Assembly: GCA_032158295.1 (NCBI GenBank)
Contig: CM063247.1
Span: forward strand, 9,986,675-10,050,674
Length of the DNA: 64,000 nt
Direction of reading: 5' to 3'
Source of the DNA: Pycnopodia helianthoides
Taxonomy: Eukaryota > Echinodermata > Asteroidea > Forcipulatida > Asteriidae
Shown: piece after piece, positions 23,823-33,642 of the stretch
Layout: every line of letters starts with the position of its first letter
Numbering within the stretch: position 1 is the first letter of the stretch
Notes under the pieces: model-generated
Databases searched by the model: none
Told to the model about the DNA's origin: nothing
Seen by the model: the letters and a program-made list of their open reading frames with translations, nothing else
Program-made: the position numbers and the translations under genes

Positions 23823-26383
23823 AACTGCCGTGAAAACCCTGCGAGCTTAATAGCAAATTACACTAGTCATACTCATCAAAAGGTTAAAGGTAGCAGTCAA
23901 AAGGAAAACGCGCTGTTTGCGCTAATCATTAACATTTTCTTTACATCCTCTTGAAGTTTCTGTAGATATCAACCATTAAAAAAGGGTTTTTTTTGTAAAT
24001 TATTTTCTCAAACAATTTCATGTTGGCCCCCATGACCCCCGGGGATTTGTAAACGAACGCATTGGGGTCAACTATTTACACAACTGAATTGGCTGACAGA
24101 AGTGTCTGAGACAAATGATTATTTTCCCTGCTCGTTTGCGTTGATATGAGTATATAGAGTATATAAAAAAGGAAAACCAATGGATTACTAAAGTGTATTA
24201 TTATTGATTAATTAATTCGTTATTTTGTTGGGTCAGCTACAGTAGGGTTGTCGATAGAGGGTAGAGTGAATCTATCAAAATATGGCCTTGGATTAAACCC
24301 ATTTTTTGTCTTGTTTATGATCATCAAGTGAACTCAAAGAATGGGTCTGTACCGCCAAGCATGATTGTTTTGAATGTGTGTAAGTGGCCATCTAACTCGG
24401 TGAGACGCTGAGATACTCGGGAAGTTCATGACGACATCATTAGGAGAAAAATAACGTCGTCAATTTATTATCTCGGAGGACGACATCCTGTCCACGAGAT
24501 TTGAACTGCCGAGGTGAAAACTCTCCAGTCAGGATAAGGTCATCATGTAGAAGCATGTCGACATGACATAAAAACATCTTCTGTCGTAATTGTTCCAAGA
24601 TGTTGACTTCCTGCCAGATAAATGATCACAAGAAGTCTACACTTTTAGCCCTCCAAGATTTAAGCGTCATTGATAAATTACCGGTAGTTTATCTTGGGGA
24701 TTAAAATCCTACTTTCTAGAACTCGTCACCACGAAATAATTATTTCAGGATCTCAACAAGTGTGCGATGACACCCCAAGAACTCCGTATAACTTAGACTC
24801 TTGCAAAATAATGTAAAGCAGGGAAGGGCAGGGAAGGGCAGGATGTACTTTATTGCCAAAGACTCAAGTAGTATCCTCACTTGGTGTATCCCAACATTAC
24901 AAACCTGTGAAAATGTTGGCTCAATTGGTTTTAACGAAGTTGCAAAAAAATTATGACAGAAAAAACAAAACATTTTGTGTGCTTTCAGATGCATGAGAAG
25001 CCTTTCCTCAGATTCAAATTTAAACTACATTACTTCGTTTACTTCGGGGTTCGTTTTTAAAAGTTTTATAATTATCAACAGTTATCTCTCCAGTGCTCTT
25101 TACCAAGTAAGTTTTTATGTCAAAGGTTGTGGCCTGTAGGCATTTTTTGTCTTGCGCTGCCAGCAGGCCTAAAGTGGATGTGCTTGATATCTCCCCGTTT
25201 GCAAAAAGCCATTCCCAACAACAGCAGATGGCGCCATTTAAAATCACTTTTTATTTCAATTCGCTTAAAAACAAATTGATCGAAACCCAGCGCTATTAAC
25301 AAGTGCCCCCTGTCACTCAAGCATCTCGCACTCGATGGTTGAATCTGGAAAATGGCAAATGCACATACCTCCCTCTTTCGCTCACCAAGAGCAGCATCCT
25401 TTAAAAAAAATTAAGAAACCGATAGAGAAACATGGGCTTGGGGTCCTATTTACGTGCCTTGAATTGATGACTTAAAATATTCGGCCTACAATTTCAGCTA
25501 TCACCATCGAATTTAAATAAACTAAATTTAAAATTAACTTAATGTTTTGAAGTTTGAGTCTACTTATTATATTACCATGGAGGAAGAATGATAATAGTAA
25601 GTGCATTCCTTGCTCCTTGGTCAGTGACACTTCATCTGTCATCTAGCTTTACACACACGCATGCTGTCTGCCATGTCCTTTTCATCTGTTGACATTGTGT
25701 CTGTTGACGATTAGCGCCCTCAAGAGTAATTGTTAAGCTATTTTGGCCTACATTTTCAGAAAGTTATTATTGTCGTCAGCTAGCTGAGGTGAGAATGAGC
25801 TAGACGGTTGCTGCACGTGAGTAAATCGTTGTTGTTTCTAAGATGAGATATACTTAATTAAGTGAATGAGTCTTGTTAATTATTACCGAAATATACGAAC
25901 AGTATAGCCCCATAAATAGAGCAAATATGCTAGAACCCCCCCCCCGCTTCATCAACGTAAGACTATGTTAAGACTAGAACTAGAAGAGTAGTCCCACTCG
26001 TGTGGCACATGCTATTGCTAATTGCTAGACTAGACAGTAGACCCAGTGCAGTGGCAGTAGTGAGTGGAAGTAATTCGGGTGCTGTGCTAGCCCACCACAT
26101 TGTTGGGTTGTTATACAAAATATTATGGCTCTCTTTAGTTTTAACATCGGTCTTATTATAGTTTTTAAAGTACGACCAAGTCGTACCACTTTTTGATTGC
26201 AAATTTCTCCCATTTCTAAACATCCCATACTACTCAAACCCATCATATTATTATTCCTTACATTTGTGGAATTACATTAATAACAGGGCTTACTAAATGA
26301 TGACTTTGTCCAGATGTCATGATTTGAAACACTTCTCATTCTTGCAGTTATTAATAATAGGGGATCCTTGCCTGAACTGTAAC
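23823..26383. other. Intergenic; degraded MITE F copy at 24818-25110
   Basis: No gene recognised. The stretch 24818-25110 is a decayed reverse-orientation relative of the 35409-35774 element (shared TGTGAAAATGTTGGCTCAATTGG-like and ACCAAGTAAGT-like blocks). A repeated GGGAAGGGCA motif is at about 24821-24840. The part 26090-26165 shares AACATCGGTCTTATTATA with 52484 and 53790. Confidence 0.45.
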
Positions 26384-26511
26384 TATTGACCCCTTGCATG
26401 ATGCAGAACGTACCTCTCCGCACTGCACGCCTACCATTTCCACCATTTTGGGAGTCAATTCCTTTGTGTACATTGTGTAAGTGCGCTGTGCATCGTGCGA
26501 GGGGTCAATAG
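26384..26511. repeat. MITE family I, copy 1, abutting the FASTKD5-like gene
   Basis: Inverted ends TATTGACCCCTTGCATGATG and CATCGTGCGAGGGGTCAATA. Relatives are at 29920, 47207 and 47678. The right end runs straight into a good splice donor (ATAG|GTAAGT at 26511/26512), placing this element where the 5' untranslated exon of the next gene would be. Confidence 0.8.
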
Positions 26512-26569
26512 GTAAGTTTATGGGCTCAAAATGATAAACTAATTTGTATGTTTGGATACCTTATTTCAG
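26512..26569 (+). other. Candidate 58-nt 5'-UTR intron of the FASTKD5-like gene
   Basis: Begins GTAAGT and ends TTATTTCAG directly before G|ATGAGC. Both sites fit consensus. At 58 nt it would be near the minimum workable intron size, so an upstream donor outside the window of view remains possible. Confidence 0.4.
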
Positions 26570-26570
26570 G

Positions 26571-28272
26571 ATGAGCTGGAGACAATCACACCGTGTTGCA
26601 GTTCGCATGCTATTTGACCTTTCACCTTGGGTCAAGATCAGGGCGTCCCAGAGGAGGCTGTTTCGGTGTTGGAGACGTTGTTATGTTGAGCAAGATTCTG
26701 CTCAATCTTCATCTTTATTCAAGTATCACCCAGGGAATAGTGAAAAAGAGGTCCTTGCTGACAAGGCAGTTGCCCCAAAAGTGACAACTGGTTTGTTCCA
26801 TTTACGTGTCGATGTATCCAAGTTCCTCAACAACGAAACTAATGCACCCCTCACCAATGGTGGCGCTTTGCAGGGTTATGGTGAAGAGACACTTAAAAAA
26901 CACACATACATTCAACACGGAAAGCACCTCGATCCAGTCATTTTCAACCAGCTGTCTCAGGACTGCACATCAAAGAGACACACAGACAGTGAAGATAGAG
27001 AGACTTTCCATCCCAAGTTTACGCCAAGACTCTTCTACAGGGAGTCTGTGGAGTACGCAGACACAGCGGTATTGTTCCCTCAGGCTAGAAGCAAAAGTTA
27101 TGCTGTTGGTGCAGGGGAATGCCAGCTTCAAACAGAAACAGAAAATCTGCTGAACAACATTCTTGTTTTGGACGAAATCAAAGATTGCGTCGTGGCACAG
27201 CTTTTAGATTCCCTGAACAGGTGTGGAGATGAGTTTATGCTGGGGTTGGCCGAAGATGAGAGATTCCTCCGGTTGGTTGAACATCTCGGCCAACGTTGCC
27301 CTGACCTAGGGAGTGAGACCTTAGTCAAAGCGTTAGTTTTATTTGCGAGGGCTCAGATCCGAACCAGTAACCCAGCCCTGAGGATACTTGAGACAACATG
27401 CGAGAAGCAATGTGCTCAGTGGAATGTCCCGACATCTTTACTAGTCTGCGATGCATGGCGATTGATCGGCCTTCCAGTCAGGCATCTTAACAGCAGGATT
27501 TTTAACCAGATAGAGCAACAGTTACACCAACTAACAAGACAACAAATTGTCCAGGTGATTTATTTAATCGGGGAGAACAGGCATGCCAAGACCAGTTCTG
27601 CTCAACAGTCTTCAGGATCTTGTCTTGGAAAATATCACCAGCCTGTCCAACCTAGAACTAGGAGCCATCTGCCAGGGCTTCTTCAAGTCCAAGACAAACT
27701 TGAAACCCGCATCGGTCGGTGCACTAGCCAGGAGGATACAGTCAAAGCCTCTCGACGGTATCAACAGCTACTACCTTGTAGGGATCCTGAAGGTGTTTCG
27801 TCAGGCCTACTTTGGTCACAGCAACCTCTTCGATCGAATTGGTGATCACGTCAGTGGTAGACTTGGGACCTTCCCCGTCTCATCCATCATGCACATCATT
27901 TTAACGTACGCAACTCTACACCTCCACCATGGGGGCCTCCTGGAGGCGGGAGCGCGAGAGCTCATCCTTAGGTCCCAAGAGTGCAGATGCAAAGATATCT
28001 CAAAGTTCGTATGGTCCTTCGGGACGCTGAACTATCTTCCTCAGGATTCAGAGAGGTTCTTCAGTACATTGACGAGTAGGATGGTGGACCTCCTAGATGA
28101 GTACAAACATTTCCCAGTATTTTTTGTGTCGGGGCTCCTCTCTTTGGCGTATCTCAATATATATCCAGCAGAACTTCTTGACGTTGTCTTCAGTCCGAAC
28201 TTTCTTCTCAGAATTGACGGTGAGACAAAATTACATTTGAGTCTGATGGATATTATTCGATCCTCCTTAAAA
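26571..28272 (+). CDS. FASTKD5: FASTKD5-like coding exon 1 (contains a +1 frameshift)
   Basis: The ATG at 26571 follows acceptor TTATTTCAG|G. Frame one runs to 27581 (…VIYLIGENR); the homologous protein then continues one base later at ATG 27583 (MPRPVLLNSLQDLVLENITS). The extra base is 27582. The exon ends in …SLMDIIRSSLK at 28272, where the next exon's IDCPEYNG should follow, but the genomic sequence is AAA|TGACAAG instead of AAA|GTGACAAG, and a stop follows. It carries the presequence, helical repeats, FAST_1 and the start of FAST_2. Confidence 0.75.
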
Positions 28273-31200
28273 TGACAAGCAAAAACAAGGAACGACACAT
28301 TTATTTGATTGCACTTTCATATTTTTATTGATTCCATGGAAATGCACTCATATTACTAAGACTATTTTGAAGGCAATTGTTTTACAATTTGCCAGGCATT
28401 TGAGGTCAATCTGGACTTCAAATTGATAAAACAAACTAACTAGACTGAAACTAAAGGGACAAGTGAAGATGTATATACATCAGGAATAGGTTTGATTGTT
28501 CATACACAACAACCTAAGGATCCTTCAACTAAACGTGAAGTGGTAAACATTATTTGTTAACCATTTCCTTTCGTTTTTATATTGCATGTTGCATATCTGT
28601 GTGTACATGTATACAAAGACAAACAGGTGTTGAAACTTGTGGAGACTTTGGTGGATTTAAAGTAATGTTTGTTTGTTTGTTTTTGTTTTTTCACGTAGAG
28701 TTCACCAAAAGATCCAATATTGACCCTCGTCGGGACCTGTTTGTACTTCACGCATCACAAAGATTGATTGCCCTGAGTACAATGGACACCATCTGAGCAA
28801 GGTACCGAGGATGCTTTTGTTCTTAGCCCGAACAGAGGTTGTAATTAACTCATGTACAGCTGCCCCTCTAGTGCCTGTGTTTACCAGGGCCCAATTTCAT
28901 AGAGCTGCTTAAGCAGAAAACATTGCTTAACAAGTGTCTGCTGAGCAGAAATGAGCAGGACACCAGTCACAAATTGTACACGTGACATGGTAGTTTGGCT
29001 GGTAACCTTACTCTGGTAAGCATAATTTTGTTGTGCTTAGCTACTTTTTGTGCTTAAGCAGCTCTATGAAATTGGGCCCTGTAAGCACCGGGCCTTTTGA
29101 AACCACAGTTTGGGTTGGAGTCACGTGACTCCAGTCACCGATTATGTCTGTGCCTCCACCCACTTCTCGTTGCTGGTCTGATGCCTTGCTCTTTGAAAGG
29201 GCAATTAGGGCAGATTTTCCTCACCAAGGGGCATCTCTATGAGGGAAATGAAATGTATCGAAACATTTCAGGGCACCAAGGCAGTGACTGAGGCATTAGG
29301 GCCTCCATTGCCTCAGTGAAGCATCTGCCCCCAATTTCATACAGCACGAAAAGCAGCTAAGAAAAGAAAAACAAATTATGCTTACCAGAATATGCTTACC
29401 AGAATAAGGTTACCAGCCAAACTACTTTGTCACATGTACCGTCTTTGACTGGTGATCTGCTTAGAATTGCTAGGCAGAAAGTTGTTCATTTCACAGAGCT
29501 GCTTTAAAGCACAAAAAGTAGCCAAGCTCAACAAAATGATGCTTACCAAAATCAGGTTACCAGCAAAAATACCATGTCACATGTACAAACTTCCACTGGT
29601 ATCCTGCTTACTTATACTTAGCAGAAAATCTTAAGCAACATTCTGTGCCTAAGCAGCTGAATGAAATGGGTCCCTGGTGTATACAGTTTGTACAATGTAC
29701 GTATGCATCTTTACATTTTCCTTTTCTTTCTTCCTCTAGGAGTTCATGTTGAGTAGGCCGTTGCCAGCAGGAATGTTTGGCAGTCTTGATGAAGAGCTAA
29801 CCAGTTACCCGTTACTAAGAGCTGTTTACTCTACACTAGCATCACTACTTGGTGGGGAACAGTACCTCAGAATGAGCTTTATTTTGCCTCATATGAAAAC
29901 AGCGGGTATGTAGGTTAAATTGATTCCCTCGCACGACCCGGAACGCACCTCCACAAGATGCGCGTCTACCATTTCCATCATTTTGGGAGACAATTCCTTT
30001 GTGTAAATTTTTACTTCCAAAAAGGTGTGTTTATTAAAGTGTGCTCCGTGTGTGCAGGGGGTCCATAACATGATTTTCAAAACTTTGACAAGTCTGTTGG
30101 CTATCAATATAGACTCCTGCAGGCCATAAAAAAATACAGCAAGTGAATACTTGTTGTTGTAAGGGCAAGGCCCTTTTCTCTTACAAAGGAGGACCTCTAT
30201 GGGATATATTTTCATTTCTATAGGAACAAATTGCAAGGGGCACCAAGGCAGTGACCAGGGGCATGGAGAATTTGTGTCAATTTTGTCACAATTTTTATTT
30301 GAAGTAATGACCAAATTGTCATTGTTGTATGTAACACAGATGCCAACATACCTTTTGTGGAACCAGGCTTAACCCGATTGTGTTGGGACCCAGTCTGTGG
30401 ATAGGTACAAATCAAATTTAGATATATTCATAATATAAATCAATTAATCAATTTTTTCTCCGCTGTCACTGTGAAGTATCAGGATATCCTAAACACTTGA
30501 AACAGGTATCAACTGTAAGCTAAGTTACATATAAACAATGTCTGCTGGTGTCCAATTCCTACCTTTGAAAGTCAATTTAAAAAGAAACTGTTTTTATTTT
30601 AAGTAAGGGATACTGACTTGGGAAATTTTGATTATTTGGGGGTTGAACAAAGAAAAATGAACTAGAGCAGAATTTGAACCAACGACCTCCGGATTAACGT
30701 GCCTGTGCTCTACCAGCTGAGCTATCTAGCCCTATGTTGGCGGTCTCCCTATTTTGTCAAAGTGGCATTCCCTTAAGGTGATCGCTTGGCTGCCGCTTCC
30801 CAGTTGAAGTTTGAATGGCTTGACTGGCACCCCTGAACAAAGATATTGACAAATTAGGGAGACCGCCAACAAACATGTAGGGCTAGATAGCTCAGTTGGT
30901 AGAGCGCTGGCGCGTTAAATCCACAGGTTGCTGGTTAAAATCCTGCTCTCCTCAATTTTTCTTTGTTCAACCCTCATTTTTTGAAATTTGGTGTTTATTT
31001 TCTTTCCAGATATTGAAGTGCACTTGGATTCCTGTAATCTCCCAATCTCCTTTGGAACATCAGACCCGCATCATACAACTGATTCACTTTCCTCATCCAA
31101 GTTGCTGATGGACAAACTGGATGCAAACAGAGAGCAAACTATACCTCTGGACTTCTCCCTTATTGCCAATCTATCTGGTGAGACATCGTTGGAGGAGCGT

Positions 31201-33642
31201 AGTAATACACCCACTGGCAGCAGAACGGCATCTGTTAAACCAGCTGGAAAAGAAACGGCTCCTCTTGACAATGTTTTCTCAGCAGAAAACACAAGCGTTA
31301 GTGTCAGCAGCTTCAAAGAAAGTCATACTTGGAAGACCAAAGCTACTAGCAGTGCTGATCGGTCAAGATTTGAAGTACCAGAGCCAATCACTGATGAATC
31401 TGGAATCAGGTATGTATGCCATGCAGACACACCAACAGACCTTTGTAAGGATGAGGCCATCTTGATTTTCCCCCATTCAAATCAATGTAACCAAACAGAG
31501 GCTGGAAGGAGATACAGTCTGGTTCCTCTTTGTACAATGAATGTTATTAATCATTGCTGGTATTGGATACGAGGTACATGACCATGATGATGGCAGCATG
31601 ATAAAAGGTCTATAGACCTCATGCATTGACGTAATCCAGCTGCCATCTAAGAGGTAAAACAGTGAAGAAACAATGGCAAACACACAGCTATGTTTGGACA
31701 GTGCACAGGATGGGCCAATGAGCAACCTTCTTTTGACCTGTACGTGAGTGTGCCCCACTGCAGTGATGTCATGTGCATACGGTCTAAAATACCAGATTTG
31801 ATACCAGACATGACTTTCACAAAACACTAAGGCCCTTTTCGAATCCACGGCTTCGGCTCTGGATTGGGCTTCAGGCCCAGTTTTCTTGTCTGAAGCCCTG
31901 ACCGCAAAGCATGCGTGAGTTAAAATAATTGAGGGAGCCTAGCTAGCCTGAGCCGATTTTGGAGCCGAAGCCGTGAATTCAAAAAGGGCCTATGACTTAT
32001 CTAAACGATGAGTTGTCAGTTTTGCCATAGTGATTGGTATTGTGACATTACAGTTTGCTTAGTAACTAAAGTCGATAAACAGCTTCTGATCAATCTTAGC
32101 TGGATTGTGAAAACTGAGCTCCAGACTGTTTATTATATGAATTTATTACTGTACGGCCGTATTTTTGGATGGACCACTCCACAGGAAGCTTGACTACCTT
32201 TGCCAAGCTGGCAACAGCTAATTCCTTTCACACTTGTTTTAAGCACCTGGTAACGTCTCCCCCCCCCCCCCACAACCCAAAATGAAAATGGCTGGTTACG
32301 CCACTAAAGCAGTGAATGAGAATCGGGAGAAAAGAGGAGAGAAAAGAGTGAACACAATAAAAGTTTCTTGTGTTGTTTCATGGTTCCCTTTTGAATTTTT
32401 TTTACCCCAGATTAGCTGTTTTAGTCTGGTCCCGCAATCACTTCCACTTTAATGGTAAGAAGTTGCTGGGTCTACACTCCATGAAGAGGCGTCACCTCAT
32501 GAAGCTTGGATACCAGATTGTAGATGTAAGTTATTCAAATAACATAACGATTGTTTTCTAGAAATTCCATCCTACAGAACCTAAAGGTTGTATTGTTGCA
32601 TTGGGACTGAAGGGCAACTAGCAAAAATTCCTGTTAGAATCCCTGTTAGCTTAAAAGTTCTTGACCTGGGCTACAATTTCATAGCCATTCTTAACCAGAA
32701 AATATTGCTTATCAATTGACTACTTAGCAGAAATGAGCATGACACCAGTCACAAATTGTACAAGTGTCATGTTAGTTGGCTGGTAACCTTATTCTGGTAA
32801 GCATACTTTTTGTGCTTAAGCAGCTCTATGAAATTGGGCCCCAATGATCTTCCAATCCCAAACAACATCTAACTTGGCAGGTCAAGTGACTTTCTCTTAA
32901 GTATGGTTTGACACCATGGTCTGTTAACCCTTTAGTGAACTATCATTTGGGTTCAATCCTCATCACAATACATCCAGACTAGGCTGATTAATATCATTGA
33001 CTTCTTTGTACTAGGTTCTTACAGTAGAAATGTCTGCAAAACAAAAGTGTCAAACAGAAATTTGGTGTTGTTTTAGAATTGTAGAACATGAAAAATGTAA
33101 ATTAAGGACTTTATTTTTATTCCGACTGTTTTAGTGGAATGAAGTCCAATCTTGTGGCCGCAATGGGCATTTTGGTACAAGGATCATGTGACGATTGTAA
33201 ACTGCCCTCTATTGAAAAGAAATGCCTAAAGGTGTTCGCATGCATCAAGTTTTGCATGAATTGTGTTAATGATTGCTGGTCTCATAATTCATCTAGTGAG
33301 TTTTCAATTGATATGTAGTAATGTGTGCAGGGCCCCAATTGGAACCAGTTGAAACTGTTTGGGCGTACCCGTGGTTAACAAAAGGCGATCTGGCCAATTA
33401 CAAATTTATGCAAATATGATGCATGCAGACACCGGCAGGCAGAAACCTAATATTTTCGTTTTGCTGTGACATCACAGGTCACATAGTCTATAATTTTGTT
33501 AACCCTAATCACATTGTTTTGTTTAACTTTTTAGATCCCTTTCTTCGAGTGGGACAGATTGACAGGAAATCGACAGTGTGAACGCTACATCCATGAGAAA
33601 ATTGTCAAGAGAAACATGATTAATGTATTTAAAGAAAAATAA
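26571..33642 (+). CDS. FASTKD5: FAST kinase domain-containing protein 5-like (whole gene)
   Basis: Six coding exons: 26571-28272, 28763-28801, 29740-29905, 31010-31409, 32411-32525 and 33535-33642; about 842 residues if the single extra base at 27582 is discounted (human FASTKD5 is 764). The N-terminus (MSWRQSHRVAVRML, then many Arg/Lys and few acidic residues up to about 45) looks like a mitochondrial presequence. FAST_1 lies near 430-500 (CRCKDISKFVWSFGTLNY), FAST_2 near 520-640 (LLSLAYLNIYPAELL, CPEYNGHHLS, LLGGEQYLR), and a RAP domain at about 769-825 (LLGLHSMKRRHLMKLGY, then IPFFEWDRL). FASTKD5 is a mitochondrial RNA-granule protein needed to mature mRNAs that are not flanked by tRNAs. 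Phases of exons 2-6 agree. Two lesions lie in exon 1: a one-base frameshift and no GT donor at its end. The nearest alternative is another FASTKD paralogue. Confidence 0.8.
28763..28801 (+). CDS. FASTKD5: FASTKD5-like coding exon 2, 39-nt microexon
   Basis: Encodes IDCPEYNGHHLSK in phase 0 at both ends. Acceptor CACAAAG|ATTG (weak pyrimidine tract) and donor AAG|GTACCG. The Cys-Pro-x-Tyr-x-Gly motif is the conserved centre of the FAST_2 region, exactly what is missing between the end of exon 1 and the start of exon 3. Confidence 0.65.
28885..29081. repeat. MITE family A, copy 2
   Basis: Full-length copy in a FASTKD5 intron: CAGGGCCCAATTTCATAGAG at the left and CTCTATGAAATTGGGCCCTG at the right. 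The arms pair for about 35 bp, continuing through CTGCTTAAGCA. Confidence 0.95.
29327..29675. repeat. MITE family A, two adjoining partial copies
   Basis: Two copies in tandem, about 29327-29470 and 29486-29675. Both contain CTTACCAGAATaagGTTACC-type and GTCACATGTAC blocks; their outer ends are decayed. Confidence 0.8.
29740..29905 (+). CDS. FASTKD5: FASTKD5-like coding exon 3
   Basis: Acceptor TTCCTCTAG|GAG; donor GCGG|GTATGT. It encodes EFMLSRPLPAGMFG through LASLLGGEQYLRMSFILPHM, the later part of FAST_2. The last base joins the next exon to make Asp (GAT). Confidence 0.8.
29920..30067. repeat. MITE family I, copy 2
   Basis: Shares CTACCATTTCCATCATTTTG and CAATTCCTTTGTGTA with the element at 26384-26511; the ends (TTCCCTCGCACGACC / GTGCAGGGGGTCC) are diverged. 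Confidence 0.75.
30638..30976. repeat. Pair of tRNA-derived SINEs (family S1), head to head
   Basis: The left copy (minus) and right copy (plus) mirror each other: GGTTGAACAAAGAAAAAT…GGCGGTCTCCCTATTTTG on the left and its complement on the right. Each contains a tRNA-like block (30662-30733 minus; 30880-30953 plus) with TAGCTCAGTTGGTAGAGC, a typical D-arm/A-box, and a T-arm-like GGTTCAAAT/GGTTAAAAT. The anticodon position reads GTT. Mismatched stems and its repeat nature argue against a working tRNA gene. It lies in a FASTKD5 intron just before exon 4. Confidence 0.75.
31010..31409 (+). CDS. FASTKD5: FASTKD5-like coding exon 4
   Basis: Acceptor TCTTTCCAG|ATATTG; donor ATCAG|GTATGT. It starts DIEVHLDSCNLPISFG, the family's acidic strand after FAST_2, and then gives a roughly 110-residue Ser/Thr-rich linker before the RAP domain. 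The linker is longer than I would expect for the family and looks disordered. Confidence 0.8.
31613..31786. repeat. MITE family J, copy 1
   Basis: Ends TAGACCTCATGCATTGACGT and ATGTGCATACGGTCTA. The interior GAGGTAAAAC and CAGGATGGGCCA are shared with 46044-46216. Confidence 0.85.
31828..31992. repeat. MITE with GGCCCTTTTCGAATCCACGG arms
   Basis: The left arm AAGGCCCTTTTCGAATCCAC, CGGCTTCGGCTC is paired with the right arm GAGCCGAAGCCGTGAATTC and AAAAAGGGCCT. Its style recalls MITE family B, but the sequence differs. Confidence 0.8.
32411..32525 (+). CDS. FASTKD5: FASTKD5-like coding exon 5 (RAP domain)
   Basis: Acceptor TACCCCAG|ATTAGC; donor GTAGAT|GTAAGT. It encodes LAVLVWSRNHFHFNGKKLLG and SMKRRHLMKLGYQIVD, the core of the RAP domain, which adopts an endonuclease-like fold. 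Confidence 0.85.
32668..32842. repeat. MITE family A, copy 5
   Basis: The left arm is decayed (CTACAATTTCATAGCC); the right arm CTCTATGAAATTGGGCCCC is intact. The interior ACACCAGTCACAAATTGTAC matches copy 2. Confidence 0.85.
33535..33642 (+). CDS. FASTKD5: FASTKD5-like coding exon 6 (end of RAP domain, stop)
   Basis: Acceptor ACTTTTTAG|ATCCCT. It encodes IPFFEWDRLTGNRQCERYIH and ends …NVFKEK with TAA at 33640-33642. An AATAAA overlaps the stop (33638-33643); if used, the 3' UTR would be only some 20 nt. Confidence 0.85.
   Translation: MPFFEWDRLTGNRQCERYIHEKIVKRNMINVFKEK

Noticed and set aside
28887..28930. CVYQGP-like translation as the missing FASTKD5 FAST_2 segment
   Set aside because: The bases belong to the end of MITE family A, and the 39-nt exon at 28763 encodes the expected CPEYNG motif in the right phase.
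30662..30733. tRNA gene
   Set aside because: The A-box and B-box are visible, but the anticodon stem is mismatched and position 33 is not T; the sequence is repeated, inverted, at 30880 and diverged at 23681, so it is a SINE head.
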